Assembly (NCBI RefSeq): GCF_900102185.1
Contig: NZ_LT629690.1
Span: 186,001 to 250,000, forward strand
From: Terriglobus roseus
GTDB taxonomy: Bacteria > Acidobacteriota > Terriglobia > Terriglobales > Acidobacteriaceae
DNA length: 64,000 nt
Direction of reading: 5' to 3'
The notes beneath the pieces are model-generated. The model was not told where the DNA came from, searched no databases, and worked only from the letters and a program-made list of their open reading frames with translations. The translations under genes were made by a program, and so were the position numbers. Shown one piece after another: positions 1-8,509 of the stretch; the stretch's first letter is position 1, and the number at the start of each line of letters is the position of its first letter.

Positions 1-157
1 CAACCCATGCGGCGGTGACGGCCAGTTTGTGCGACTTCGACCGGGGGAGTGCAGCCTCAACAGCCGCAGGAATCTGGGAAAGAGTTTCCTGGATACGTGC
101 TTCGATTTCTTCCAGTTTTTTGCGGCGACTGCGAGACAGCTTCATGCGGAACATCAT
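1..157 (-). CDS. Partial unknown gene, N-terminal 52 residues only
   Basis: Reading leftward from 157 there is an open frame that reaches the window edge without a stop. It begins with two ATG codons and a weak purine-rich stretch lies upstream. The visible part starts with a very basic stretch (RMKLSRSRRKKLEE) followed by a likely amphipathic helix. I do not recognise the family. The only support is an uninterrupted frame, a plausible start and a divergent arrangement with the next gene. Confidence 0.45.
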   Translation of the reverse strand, partial: MMFRMKLSRSRRKKLEEIEARIQETLSQIPAAVEAALPRSKSHKLAVTAAWV

Positions 158-286
158 AGCGCACCCCCGTGTGCGATGGCAGTGGGTGAGACGCACGAAA
201 GGCAACAGGGTTGGCTGTCGCGTATCTGCGTGGGCATGTTTCTGTTCGATATGCGACTCGTGGGAAGAAAGCGGGTCTCACTGGAT

Positions 287-871
287 ATGGGTTTTATCCG
301 TACGCTTTCGACCTTGACCGCTGCTGCCGTTCTGGCTGTGGGAGCTGTTTGCCTGGCAGCCCAGAGCGCGCCTCCGCCATCTGTGGCTGCCGCTCCACCG
401 GTTGGGTGGGCACCAAACTTTGGCGATGTCATTAGCAGCAATACATCGCAGACCTCGTTTACCTTTGACCGCAACATGCTGTCAGCGGCGGACCAGTTCT
501 TTGCCAATAGCGATCCGGAGACGCGTCGTGTGGTGGCCGGGCTGAACAGCATTACCGTGCGGACGTTTCACGCGAAGGATTTCGCGCGGTACGATCCCGG
601 TGCGTTGGGCATGATTGACGCACAGTATCGCGCTGCTGGATGGAAGCACCTGGTGAACGCTAATGGTGCGGCGTCCGTGAATATGACGGATATGTGGCTG
701 CACTTTCAGGGAACGAACATCACAGGCGTGACCGTGCTGACGCGCGGCGACCGGAACATGAGTGTGGTCAGTGTGGATTGCATGCTGCGGCCGCTGGATC
801 TACTGCATCTGAGCGGACACTTCGGGATTCCGAAGGTAGACGAGAACGCCGTCATGGTGCCGGCACACTAG
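287..871 (+). CDS. DUF4252 family exported protein
   Basis: The protein of 194 residues has an N-terminal signal sequence (MGFIRTLSTL then a hydrophobic stretch ending near AAQSA). The rest follows the DUF4252 pattern as I recall it: a 'LNSITVRTFHAKD' strand, a 'YRAAGWKHLV' segment, a 'VTVLTRGDRNMSVVSV' strand and a C-terminal 'LLHLSGHFGIPK' motif. The function of DUF4252 is unknown; members are often exported and found near ECF sigma factor genes, and none is visible here. I chose the ATG at 287 because it gives a standard signal peptide; an in-frame ATG at 251 would add twelve residues. No strong ribosome site distinguishes them. Confidence 0.72.
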   Translation: MGFIRTLSTLTAAAVLAVGAVCLAAQSAPPPSVAAAPPVGWAPNFGDVISSNTSQTSFTFDRNMLSAADQFFANSDPETRRVVAGLNSITVRTFHAKDFARYDPGALGMIDAQYRAAGWKHLVNANGAASVNMTDMWLHFQGTNITGVTVLTRGDRNMSVVSVDCMLRPLDLLHLSGHFGIPKVDENAVMVPAH

Positions 872-968
872 GCGGTTCTCAGTGTTGAACAAGTGAGGCA
901 GGGTTCAAGAGGTAGGAGTTGCCGGATTTGCGGGTGTCGAAATGCTTATATGGACTCCGACATAGGGC

Positions 969-1069
969 AGGCCGCGGGAGAGAGGGAGTGGAGGTACTTC
1001 CCGGTTCTCGCGGCCTGTCTGACCCTGGAACGGGTCTAGGAGTACTTTTAGGCTACTCCTGTCTAAGAC
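969..1069. terminator. Run of four hairpins between convergent genes
   Basis: The gap 872-1127 between two convergent genes holds consecutive inverted repeats: 969-976 with 1009-1016 (AGGCCGCG/CGCGGCCT), 1021-1025 with 1032-1036 (GACCC/GGGTC), 1038-1044 with 1054-1060 (AGGAGTA/TACTCCT), and the short palindrome GTCTAAGAC at 1061-1069. They may act as a bidirectional terminator. No long T tract follows, so this is inferred from position and pairing alone. Confidence 0.4.
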
Positions 1070-1127
1070 GTTTGGCACATAAATCTTTTCCACCAGTGGC
1101 CGTTTGACGCCATTTGTAACAGGATTT

Positions 1128-2231
1128 TCACGCCTGGGCGGGTGAGAACGGCGCACGCGTGTTGCCGTTGTTTCTAACTGCCTTCTGGGCCTTTCGTTGT
1201 GCTTCGATCTCAGACCCTTTTATCGGCTCTCGGTTGCCGTTGGCGGCGGGAAGAGCCAGGTGACTGACCGCTGCTGCAAAGCGGGTGGAGCATTCCGGAG
1301 CGACGCCAACCAGCCGCGCGGCGAGCCATGCCTGCGGTGTGATGGTGATCTCTGCCCGGCGTTCTACGGTGGCGCGGAAGATGGTGCGGGCTGCGGCGCG
1401 AGCAGCAACGGAGATGCCGGGCATCGTGGCGCCGAGTTTGAACCAGCGATATTCCTTCTCTGCGTTGCCAACCACATCCACCTGCACCTGCGAGCCGGTA
1501 CGCATGAGGCCAGGGCAGACGGTGAGCACGTGGACGCCCTTGTGGCGAAGTTCAGCATGCAGGCCTTCGCTGAGGCCAACGAGGGCAAATTTACTTGCGA
1601 CGTACGGCAGCAGGTGCGGTACGGCAATCTTGCCGCCGATGCTGGCAATGTTCACGATCTGTCCTGCTTTTCGCTCCAGCATCTGCGGCAGTACGGCCTG
1701 GATGGCGTAAAGCTGGCCGAAGAAGTTGATGTTCATAGCGTCGCGGAAGGCTTCGGTGGGTTGGTCTTCAAACGGACCTACGGTGATGATCCCGGCGCAG
1801 TTGATAAGGATGTCCACCCGGCCGTAGCGCTCGGTTGCGTCGGCGATCATCCGTTCGCAGTCTTCTTTCAGGCTGATGTCGGCAGTGATGGTGTGGGCCG
1901 TGCCGCCGTTCGGGATGGCACAGTCGCGCATCAACGAGCCGAGGGCTTCCCGTAGTTCGTTATCCTTACGCGCGACAAGCACCAGGTGCGCACCGCCGAG
2001 GCCGAATTGGCGCGCAATTTCCAGTCCTAAGCCGCGGCTGCCGCCAGTGATGAGGACGACCTTGCCGCGCACTGCCGCGTCGCGCTGGTGGGCCTTCCAC
2101 GCTTCACAGGCTGCAACGCCTGCGCCGAGCATCCCCAGGGCCAGGTTGATTTTCATGCCGTGTTTACGCGCCTGTCGTTTTGCAAACCAGATGCCCGCTT
2201 TGCCGCCGAGTTTTAACGCTTTGCCGACCAT
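1128..2231 (-). CDS. SDR family NAD(P)-dependent oxidoreductase
   Basis: A classical short-chain dehydrogenase/reductase of 367 residues. The Rossmann motif TGGSRGLG is at residues 62-69, NCAG at 144-147, and the Ser197-Tyr210-Lys214 triad is in 'NIASIGG...YVASK'. About 50 residues precede the fold and include a hydrophobic segment (GMKINLALGMLGAGVAACEAW), so the enzyme may be membrane-associated. An Ala/Lys-rich tail follows the fold. The substrate cannot be read from sequence. It is divergent from the HspR-like gene and convergent with the DUF4252 gene. Confidence 0.88.
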   Translation of the reverse strand: MVGKALKLGGKAGIWFAKRQARKHGMKINLALGMLGAGVAACEAWKAHQRDAAVRGKVVLITGGSRGLGLEIARQFGLGGAHLVLVARKDNELREALGSLMRDCAIPNGGTAHTITADISLKEDCERMIADATERYGRVDILINCAGIITVGPFEDQPTEAFRDAMNINFFGQLYAIQAVLPQMLERKAGQIVNIASIGGKIAVPHLLPYVASKFALVGLSEGLHAELRHKGVHVLTVCPGLMRTGSQVQVDVVGNAEKEYRWFKLGATMPGISVAARAAARTIFRATVERRAEITITPQAWLAARLVGVAPECSTRFAAAVSHLALPAANGNREPIKGSEIEAQRKAQKAVRNNGNTRAPFSPAQA

Positions 2232-2257
2232 GCAGGGTCAGACGCCGCCGGGTTCAT

Positions 2258-2286
2258 TTGCCGTTGCGTGTGGCGTGGAATATCTA
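2258..2286 (+). promoter_or_regulatory. Possible promoter of the HspR-like gene
   Basis: TTGCCG at 2258-2263 and TATCTA at 2281-2286 are 17 bases apart, placing a transcript start about 40 bases before the regulator's ATG. The match is moderate. I saw no clear HAIR-type inverted repeat (the usual HspR operator). Confidence 0.35.
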
Positions 2287-2331
2287 TAGTGCGGAAACGG
2301 CATCCAAATCAGTAAAATAGGGGCACCCGTC

Positions 2332-2751
2332 ATGGCTACCAAGCGACGTTCCAAAGGCGCGTACATGATCTCCGCAGTATCGGAGATGTATGCCATTCAT
2401 CCTCAGACGCTGCGCCTGTATGAGCGCGAAGGCTTGTTGCGCCCCTCTCGTTCCGAGGGCAACACCCGGCTGTACACCGATGAGGACCTGGAGCGGCTGG
2501 AGTTCATCCTGAATCTGGCTCGCGATCTGGGTGTGAATATTGCAGGCATTGCCATCATCCTGCAGATGCGCGAACGCATGGAGCAGATGAACAAAGACAT
2601 GCAGAACTTTGTGAGCTACATGCGCGACGAAATGTTGAGCCGTATGCAGCAGCCACGCAGTAATGAAGCAGGTCTGGTGCCGCTGCGTCGTCCCGTGCTG
2701 GTAGGTAAGCCGGTCGTGGTGAAGTCTGCCACATCGAAGAAGCGGGGATGA
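2332..2751 (+). CDS. MerR family regulator, HspR-like
   Basis: A 139-residue regulator with an N-terminal winged helix-turn-helix: 'YMISAVSEMYAIHPQTLRLYEREGLL' then 'GNTRLYTDEDLERL' and 'LGVNIAGIAIILQMRERME'. This matches HspR, the MerR-family repressor of chaperone genes, better than metal-sensing MerR proteins, which have Cys ligands that are absent here. No dnaK, grpE or clpB lies nearby, so the target is open. AGGGG precedes the ATG at good spacing. The stop overlaps the start of the next gene by four bases (ATGA), so the two are probably translated together. Confidence 0.8.
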   Translation: MATKRRSKGAYMISAVSEMYAIHPQTLRLYEREGLLRPSRSEGNTRLYTDEDLERLEFILNLARDLGVNIAGIAIILQMRERMEQMNKDMQNFVSYMRDEMLSRMQQPRSNEAGLVPLRRPVLVGKPVVVKSATSKKRG

Positions 2752-3974
2752 GCTTCGTTTCGCTGTCGCAGCTCACAGGGACTGGTCTTGTTTCGCGCAT
2801 CTTGTTCTGGATTGCAGCGCTGGGTTCTCTGACAGCTTTGATCTTCTGCGGCATGGCCGTTGTAGCTGCGTTGCGGTTTGCTGCAAGGCACAAGCGTGTT
2901 CTGCAACGGAAGGAATTGTTCACACCTCCGTTGAGCGTATTGAAGCCCTTGCACGGCGCCGAGCCGGGGCTGGAACGAAACATCGAAAGCTTCTTTCAGC
3001 AAAACTATCCCGCACCATACGAGATTCTTTTCTGCGCACGTCATCAGGACGATGCAGGCCTCCAGATTGCGCGTGAGGTAGCTGCGCGTTATCCCGATCG
3101 CCCGGTGCGCTTCATTGCGGGCGGTGAACCGCTGTATCCCAATCCGAAGATGTTTTCGCTTGGAGTGATGAGCGATGCGGCAACGTATCCGCACCTGATC
3201 ACCTCGGATGCAGATGCGCGTGTGTCCCCCGACGCGTTGTTGCGTTGTGTTCAGTCGCTTGCGCCCGGACACAACGTGAAGGGCCATCAAGTGGTGCTTG
3301 GATCGTGTTTGTACACGGGCTATGTGGATCGCGGCAGTTTGTTTACATGGCTCGATGCGGTGGGTAAGAGCGTGGAGATGGGCGCGGGCGTGCTGATTGC
3401 GGACATGCTGAGCGGTACCGACTTTGCGCTGGGACCGCTGCAGATCCTTGAGAAGAAAACGTTCCTCGACGCTGGCGGATACGAAGACCTGGGCCACTAT
3501 TGGGCAGAGGATTTTGTGCTTGGACATCGGCTTGCCGAACAGGGCAAGGGCGTGGAGATGAGTACGCATGTGATCAAGCTGATGGTGGCGGACCAGGGCA
3601 TGGCTCGCTCGTTTCGTGATCAGCTTCGATGGATGCAGAGCACGCGCAGGTCACGTCCAGCAGGCCACTTCGGAACAGGTCTCACGTTTGCCATGCCGTT
3701 TGGATTGCTCGGGTTTGCGCTGGAGTCTTCGCTCGGCAACTGGTGTGCTGCAGGGGTGTTTCTTGGTCTTGCGCTTGTGAATCGCTGGCTGCAGGCGTTT
3801 ACCATGTTGCGCGTGTTGGGTGCCGAGCGCATCGTGTTTCAGACGCTGGTCTATCCGCTACGCGATCTGCTTGGTTTTGTTGTGTGGTGCTGCAGTTATC
3901 TACCTGCGGACACGCGCTATCACGGTACTCAGTTTCGCATTATGCCGGATGGGCGTTTGAAGGCAGAAGGCTAA
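2748..3974 (+). CDS. hpnI: HpnI-like / GT21 membrane glycosyltransferase
   Basis: This 408-residue protein has an N-terminal membrane helix (about 17-42), a cytoplasmic GT-A domain and C-terminal membrane helices (about 310-390). The GT21 signature is present: KPLHG at 66-70, SDAD at 153-156, the AED catalytic base at 253-255, and QLRW at 292-295. It matches ceramide glucosyltransferase and its hopanoid counterpart HpnI, which transfers N-acetylglucosamine to bacteriohopanetetrol. Without other hpn genes in view the acceptor could be a hopanoid or another lipid. Its start overlaps the HspR-like gene. Confidence 0.75.
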   Translation: MSFVSLSQLTGTGLVSRILFWIAALGSLTALIFCGMAVVAALRFAARHKRVLQRKELFTPPLSVLKPLHGAEPGLERNIESFFQQNYPAPYEILFCARHQDDAGLQIAREVAARYPDRPVRFIAGGEPLYPNPKMFSLGVMSDAATYPHLITSDADARVSPDALLRCVQSLAPGHNVKGHQVVLGSCLYTGYVDRGSLFTWLDAVGKSVEMGAGVLIADMLSGTDFALGPLQILEKKTFLDAGGYEDLGHYWAEDFVLGHRLAEQGKGVEMSTHVIKLMVADQGMARSFRDQLRWMQSTRRSRPAGHFGTGLTFAMPFGLLGFALESSLGNWCAAGVFLGLALVNRWLQAFTMLRVLGAERIVFQTLVYPLRDLLGFVVWCCSYLPADTRYHGTQFRIMPDGRLKAEG

Positions 3975-4537
3975 AGGCGAAGCAGGCCGCGGAATCCTCT
4001 CGCACGATAAAACGATGGTGGCGTGTTGTGATACACGAAGACGCGGCCAAAGCGTCGGTCACCGAATAGTCCTCCGCCAAGCTTCACGAACTCTGCTGGG
4101 GCCTTGATCCAGCTTTGTGATTTCAGGTCGAATTCGCCGAGCTTCTGCAACGCGAAGTACTGTTCTTCATCCAGCGGCTCAATGCCCATGTCGGCTGCGA
4201 TGTCTAACACGCACCCGATAGGCTGCAGTCCTTCTTTGAGGCGCTTTTCATAACCCTTGCGGTCGTAGCAAATATTGCGGCGGCCTTCCGGGCTTTCGGC
4301 GGAGCAATCGCAGAAGATGATCTCGCCTGTCTTTTCATCGCGGCCAATCACGTCGGGCTCGCCGCCACTTTCTTCCATTGCGAAGAGCGAACGCAGGGCA
4401 GCGTTGTTCTTTTCGAGCTTTGCTTCGACGTCACTCCATGCGAGTTTTGCATGGCGCTTGGTGTTCTTTTCAAAGCGCTCTTTCAGCGTGGAGAGCAATT
4501 GTGTGCGTTGCTGCTTTGAGAGTGCTGCAGGTGCCAT
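3971..4537 (-). CDS. DUF4256 family protein
   Basis: A soluble protein of 188 residues matching DUF4256 as recalled: 'LLSTLKERFEKNTKRH', 'EESGGEPDVIGRDEKTGEIIFCDCSAESPEGRR' (in pieces), 'YDRKGYEKR', and the C-terminal 'FGRVFVYHNTPPSFYRARGFRG'. The function is unknown. I set the start at MAPAALSK because a GAG ribosome site lies about nine bases upstream; an ATG at 4591 would add 18 atypical residues. The stop overlaps the stop of the convergent glycosyltransferase gene by four bases. Confidence 0.82.
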   Translation of the reverse strand: MAPAALSKQQRTQLLSTLKERFEKNTKRHAKLAWSDVEAKLEKNNAALRSLFAMEESGGEPDVIGRDEKTGEIIFCDCSAESPEGRRNICYDRKGYEKRLKEGLQPIGCVLDIAADMGIEPLDEEQYFALQKLGEFDLKSQSWIKAPAEFVKLGGGLFGDRRFGRVFVYHNTPPSFYRARGFRGLLRL

Positions 4538-4627
4538 GAATGTGATCTCGCAGGAATATCGCGGCTCGGATGCATTCGAACACGGCCACACGCTTCCGCA
4601 TGGAATGGTATCGCAGCGGCTTGTTCG

Positions 4628-6523
4628 TTAACGATTCGTGAGAATCATCTTGCCGCCGGATGTGGCGAAAAGATGTACCGTGCCAAAGTGTTGCAGGTCT
4701 GCAATGCGCGATTGCTGATAGGTCAGCAGGTACACGTGTTGTGTTCCGCTCCACGCTTTGTGCAGGCTGTTCTCATCTTCAAAGATGGGCGGAGCATCCG
4801 GCCAGAACGAACCGAACCACGGGCCATTCACACGGCCATTCACAAGCTGCAATGGATGCCGCGTGTAAAAGAGCAACGTGGAGCCGCTGGTGAGTTCACC
4901 GTCAAGCATCACGGCATCGTCAGGCTGCACCACCTTTGCAAGCTCCACGGCCAGGCCCTTCGATCCGATGATGGGATAGAAGCGGTCAAGGCCGCCATGC
5001 ACCGCGAGCAACACACCGCACATGCTCACTGCGAGGACCGCGTTGGCTGCGCGCTCTCGATTGGCAATGCGACGATTGCCATGTCGCCGTATCCACCATG
5101 CGATGGGGCCAACGCCGAACATGGACACAGCCATGATGGCCAATGGCGCGCGGAAGAAGCCCATCGCGCGCGTGGTGAGGTCATGCAGATGGCCCAGCGC
5201 CAGGTTGTACTGATCCGGGTTGCTGGTGAGCAGTTCGCTGATGTCTGCACCGGGGCGTGCCGCAGGCGAGATGGCCGCAAGCGTGCCGCAGATGCCGGCG
5301 ATGAGCATTCCTAGGGGCAACAGAAACCATGTATGCGCGCGGAGAATGTTGCGTCGCAGATGCGGATCGCCGTGTTCTGCTCCGGCAACAACACCGCCAG
5401 CCATCAGCGCGAGTGCAGGCAGCGCAGGCAGAGAGTAGTACTCCTGCCGCGAGCTAAGCGTGAAGAAGCCAAGCACCATGCCGCTCCACAGCAACACCGT
5501 CAAAGCGGCCTGCTTGCGTTTAGAGCTTTCCATGGGACGGTCGCGCCACATGCGCGCGTACTGCGTCCAGGCAGCGGGCAGGAAGGCGACCCACGGCATG
5601 AGCCACAGGAAGAACATCAACCAGAAGAGCGGGATGGGAACTTGGCCGTAATCATGCGGGATGCGCAGACCACGGAAGCGCATGAAGTGTTCGTTGATGA
5701 TGTAGAACCAGAACCACCCAGCGCGCGCAGGAAGCCCTGTACCCGCGGGCATGGGGATCGCAGGATTACGCAGCGCCGCAAGGATGTGCCACGGCAACGC
5801 GACAACGGCGAAGAGTAGCAATGAAGTAAACAGCGGCAGTTTTAGTAGCCGCTTACCCTGCTTTGTCAGCAACGCATAAATCACCACAAAGCCGATGGGG
5901 AACACAATGCCGATGAGTCCCTTGGTGAGCAGGTTCAATCCCATCACGACGCCGAAGGCCCACGTGGCCATGCGTGCAGTGCGCATCTGTCCGTTGCGGA
6001 TTCCATCCAACGCAATGAGGAAGAGGTGCACACCCAGCGCCATCCAAAGCGCGTTCATGATGTCGGGAATGTAGAAACGCGTGAAGAGGTATGGTCCAAG
6101 GCTGGTAGCCATGGCGAGCGCTGCATAGAAGCCGCCGCGTTCTCCAAAAAGTTTGCGGCCCAGCGCATATACAGAGAGAAAAAGTCCCAGCACCATCAAT
6201 GACAGCGGCAGGCGTGCCGCCCAGTCATGTGGGCCGAAGAGCTTCATACCGCCAGCGGCCATCCAGTACATGAGCGGCGGTTTGTCGAAGAAGCGGACAC
6301 CGTCCACGTACGGCGTGACGTAGTCGTGGCGCTGCAACATCTCGCGTGCGGCTTCAATGTAAATGGAGTCCACATCGTCTAACAGACCGGGCGTGAACAG
6401 ACAGCCGAGGTGCAGTATCAGCCAGATGGCTACCAATACGGCGATGGAACGGCGGTTGAGCGGGCCGGCAGATGACTGCGAATCCGTGGAGGGTGAAGAC
6501 GACAGTGGTTCAGACAACGTCAC
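4628..6523 (-). CDS. GT39 (ArnT-like) membrane glycosyltransferase
   Basis: An integral membrane protein of 631 residues with about a dozen helices. The GT-C signature lies after the first helix: 'LLDDVDSIYIEAAREM' (about 48-63) with the acidic pair that binds metal and lipid-phosphate sugar, followed by 'DKPPLMYW'. ArnT/PMT-type enzymes move a sugar from a polyprenyl-phosphate donor to lipid A or protein on the outer face of the inner membrane. The acceptor is not known here. The start is GTG. It is divergent from a paralogue (6648-8435), and a GT2 that could make its donor lies at 8510-9499. Confidence 0.85.
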   Translation of the reverse strand: MTLSEPLSSSPSTDSQSSAGPLNRRSIAVLVAIWLILHLGCLFTPGLLDDVDSIYIEAAREMLQRHDYVTPYVDGVRFFDKPPLMYWMAAGGMKLFGPHDWAARLPLSLMVLGLFLSVYALGRKLFGERGGFYAALAMATSLGPYLFTRFYIPDIMNALWMALGVHLFLIALDGIRNGQMRTARMATWAFGVVMGLNLLTKGLIGIVFPIGFVVIYALLTKQGKRLLKLPLFTSLLLFAVVALPWHILAALRNPAIPMPAGTGLPARAGWFWFYIINEHFMRFRGLRIPHDYGQVPIPLFWLMFFLWLMPWVAFLPAAWTQYARMWRDRPMESSKRKQAALTVLLWSGMVLGFFTLSSRQEYYSLPALPALALMAGGVVAGAEHGDPHLRRNILRAHTWFLLPLGMLIAGICGTLAAISPAARPGADISELLTSNPDQYNLALGHLHDLTTRAMGFFRAPLAIMAVSMFGVGPIAWWIRRHGNRRIANRERAANAVLAVSMCGVLLAVHGGLDRFYPIIGSKGLAVELAKVVQPDDAVMLDGELTSGSTLLFYTRHPLQLVNGRVNGPWFGSFWPDAPPIFEDENSLHKAWSGTQHVYLLTYQQSRIADLQHFGTVHLFATSGGKMILTNR

Positions 6524-6647
6524 CGATTCATCTTATGGGTAACGGGCACCTTATGCCGCAGAAAGGCGAAGGATGCCGCGTTTCATACACGTTCGGCGAT
6601 AATATGAACGGTCACTGTTTGGCCGGATTTTTTGCAAAAAGGCGTTC

Positions 6648-8435
6648 ATGCAGGCACAGCGGCGTAGTTCTTTGCGGACAGGGCACATTGCTTTTCTCGC
6701 AATCCTTTGGTTTCTGACACAGTTCGCGGGCATTTTCGGACCGCCGCTGCTGGACGACGTGGATTCCATCCACACCGAAGCAGCGCGCGAGATGATTACG
6801 CGCCACGACTACGTCACGCTGTACGTAGACGGCATCCGCTACCTGGATAAGCCGCCTCTGCCGTACTGGCTGGCGGCGGGTGGCGCGCAGATCTTCGGCA
6901 TGCACGACTGGGCATTCCGTCTGCCATTGGCGCTGTCCGTGCTGGTGTTGATCCTGTACGTGTATAGCTTTGGCACACGGCTGTTTGGAGAGCGGTCAGG
7001 CTTTTATGCAGGTCTGGCGATGGCCACGTGTATTGGCCCTTACATCTTCACGCGATTCTTCATTCCCGACGTGATGGTGGCGTTGTGGATGACCATATGT
7101 GCAGACCTGATTCTGCGCATGGTGGATTCCATTCGCGCAGAAGGCAGAGCGAAGACGTGGCACGCGGTGTTGTTTGCACTGGTATGTACGGCGGGCATGT
7201 TGACCAAGGGACTCATCGGCATCGTCTTCCCTCTGGGTTTGCTGGTGCTGTATCTGCTGGTGATCGGTGAGCTGAAGATGCTGTTGAAGATGCGCGCGGG
7301 CATCTTTACAGTGGCGTTTCTTGTGACCATGTTGCCGTGGCACATTCTTGCGTGGCAGCAGAACGCTCCCAGCGGCGGAGCGAAGGGTTGGTTCTGGTTT
7401 TACATCGTGAACGACCAGATCAATCGTTATCTGAATAAACGTATCCCGCGTGACTATGACAAGGTGCCGCTGCTGACCTTCTGGGCGTTGCTGGTGGTCT
7501 GGCTGATGCCATGGGGCGTGTTCCTGTTTGGAGCAGCGCGCCGTTGGTGGGAACGCAGAGCAGCATGGCGCAATGGCGGACCCACGGTGATGTTGCTGCT
7601 GTGGGCGGCGATGATCCTGCTGTTCTTCAGCTTCTCCACACGCCAGGAGTACTACACACTGCCCGCTGTGCCTGCGCTGGCGCTCCTGGCGGGGCATTAT
7701 CTTTCCGACGCGGAGTCGCGCGAATCAAAGCGTTCGCGGTGGTTCTATGCGGCGCTGTTCTTTGTTGCTGCGATTGCGGCTATTGTTTGCATCGCGCTTG
7801 CAGTAGTAGCAAAGGCTCCTGCTCCGGGGGCGGACTTATTTGAAGCACTGCAGCAGCATCCGGATGATTACCGGCTTTCGTTTGGTCACCTGTTTGATTT
7901 CACAACGAATGCGTTTGGCTTCTTCCGTGTGCCGCTGATCACCATGGCAGCGAGCCTGTTGCTGGCAACAGGTGTACCGCTGTTCCTGAAATTGCGTGGC
8001 AAGACGTTTGCCGCGAATGTCGTGCTGGCCTTAGGTATGTGTGGCGTGTTGGGCAGCGTGCATGAGGGGCTGCGAATCTTCTATCCCATCCTTGGGTCGG
8101 AGCCGCTGGCTCGCGTGATTCAGCAGCACTGGGATCCTGCCGCGCGCATTGTGATTGACGGCGAGTATTCCAATGGCGACTCCATCAACTTCTACATGGG
8201 GCAGCCTGTGTACATGCTGAACGGGCGCGTGAATAACCTCTGGTACGGCTCGCTGTATGCGGATGCGCCGCATCGCTTTGAGGATGATGCTTCGTTCCTG
8301 GCGTTGTGGAATGGCGGGGCGCCGGTGTTCTTCGTAACGCATGATGCGAAGCGCATGCACGAGTGGCAGGCCGCACATGGCGGCACCTTGATTGGATCGT
8401 CTGGCGGGAAGTATGTTCTGCTGAACCGCAGTTAA
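6648..8435 (+). CDS. GT39 (ArnT-like) membrane glycosyltransferase, paralogue
   Basis: A 595-residue polytopic protein clearly related to its divergent neighbour: 'LLDDVDSIHTEAAREM', 'YVDGIRYLDKPPLPYWLAAGG' (in pieces) and near-identical 'FSTRQEYYTLPAVPALALLAG' blocks. The two share the ArnT/PMT fold along their whole length, so they come from a duplication followed by inversion or from paired recruitment. AAGG sits seven bases before the ATG. A strong hairpin terminator follows. Confidence 0.86.
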   Translation: MQAQRRSSLRTGHIAFLAILWFLTQFAGIFGPPLLDDVDSIHTEAAREMITRHDYVTLYVDGIRYLDKPPLPYWLAAGGAQIFGMHDWAFRLPLALSVLVLILYVYSFGTRLFGERSGFYAGLAMATCIGPYIFTRFFIPDVMVALWMTICADLILRMVDSIRAEGRAKTWHAVLFALVCTAGMLTKGLIGIVFPLGLLVLYLLVIGELKMLLKMRAGIFTVAFLVTMLPWHILAWQQNAPSGGAKGWFWFYIVNDQINRYLNKRIPRDYDKVPLLTFWALLVVWLMPWGVFLFGAARRWWERRAAWRNGGPTVMLLLWAAMILLFFSFSTRQEYYTLPAVPALALLAGHYLSDAESRESKRSRWFYAALFFVAAIAAIVCIALAVVAKAPAPGADLFEALQQHPDDYRLSFGHLFDFTTNAFGFFRVPLITMAASLLLATGVPLFLKLRGKTFAANVVLALGMCGVLGSVHEGLRIFYPILGSEPLARVIQQHWDPAARIVIDGEYSNGDSINFYMGQPVYMLNGRVNNLWYGSLYADAPHRFEDDASFLALWNGGAPVFFVTHDAKRMHEWQAAHGGTLIGSSGGKYVLLNRS

Positions 8436-8456
8436 GTGCGTCTTGGTGGTAATGAG

Positions 8457-8489
8457 AAACGGGCGACTGCTCTCCGCAGTCGCCCGTTT
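8457..8489. terminator. Strong bidirectional hairpin terminator
   Basis: A 14-bp perfect stem (8457-8470 with 8476-8489) with loop TCTCC lies between two convergent genes. The left arm begins AAAC and the right arm ends GTTT, so it can serve transcripts from both sides. Confidence 0.8.
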
Positions 8490-8509
8490 GTACTTGGTGG
8501 TGTCTTTGC

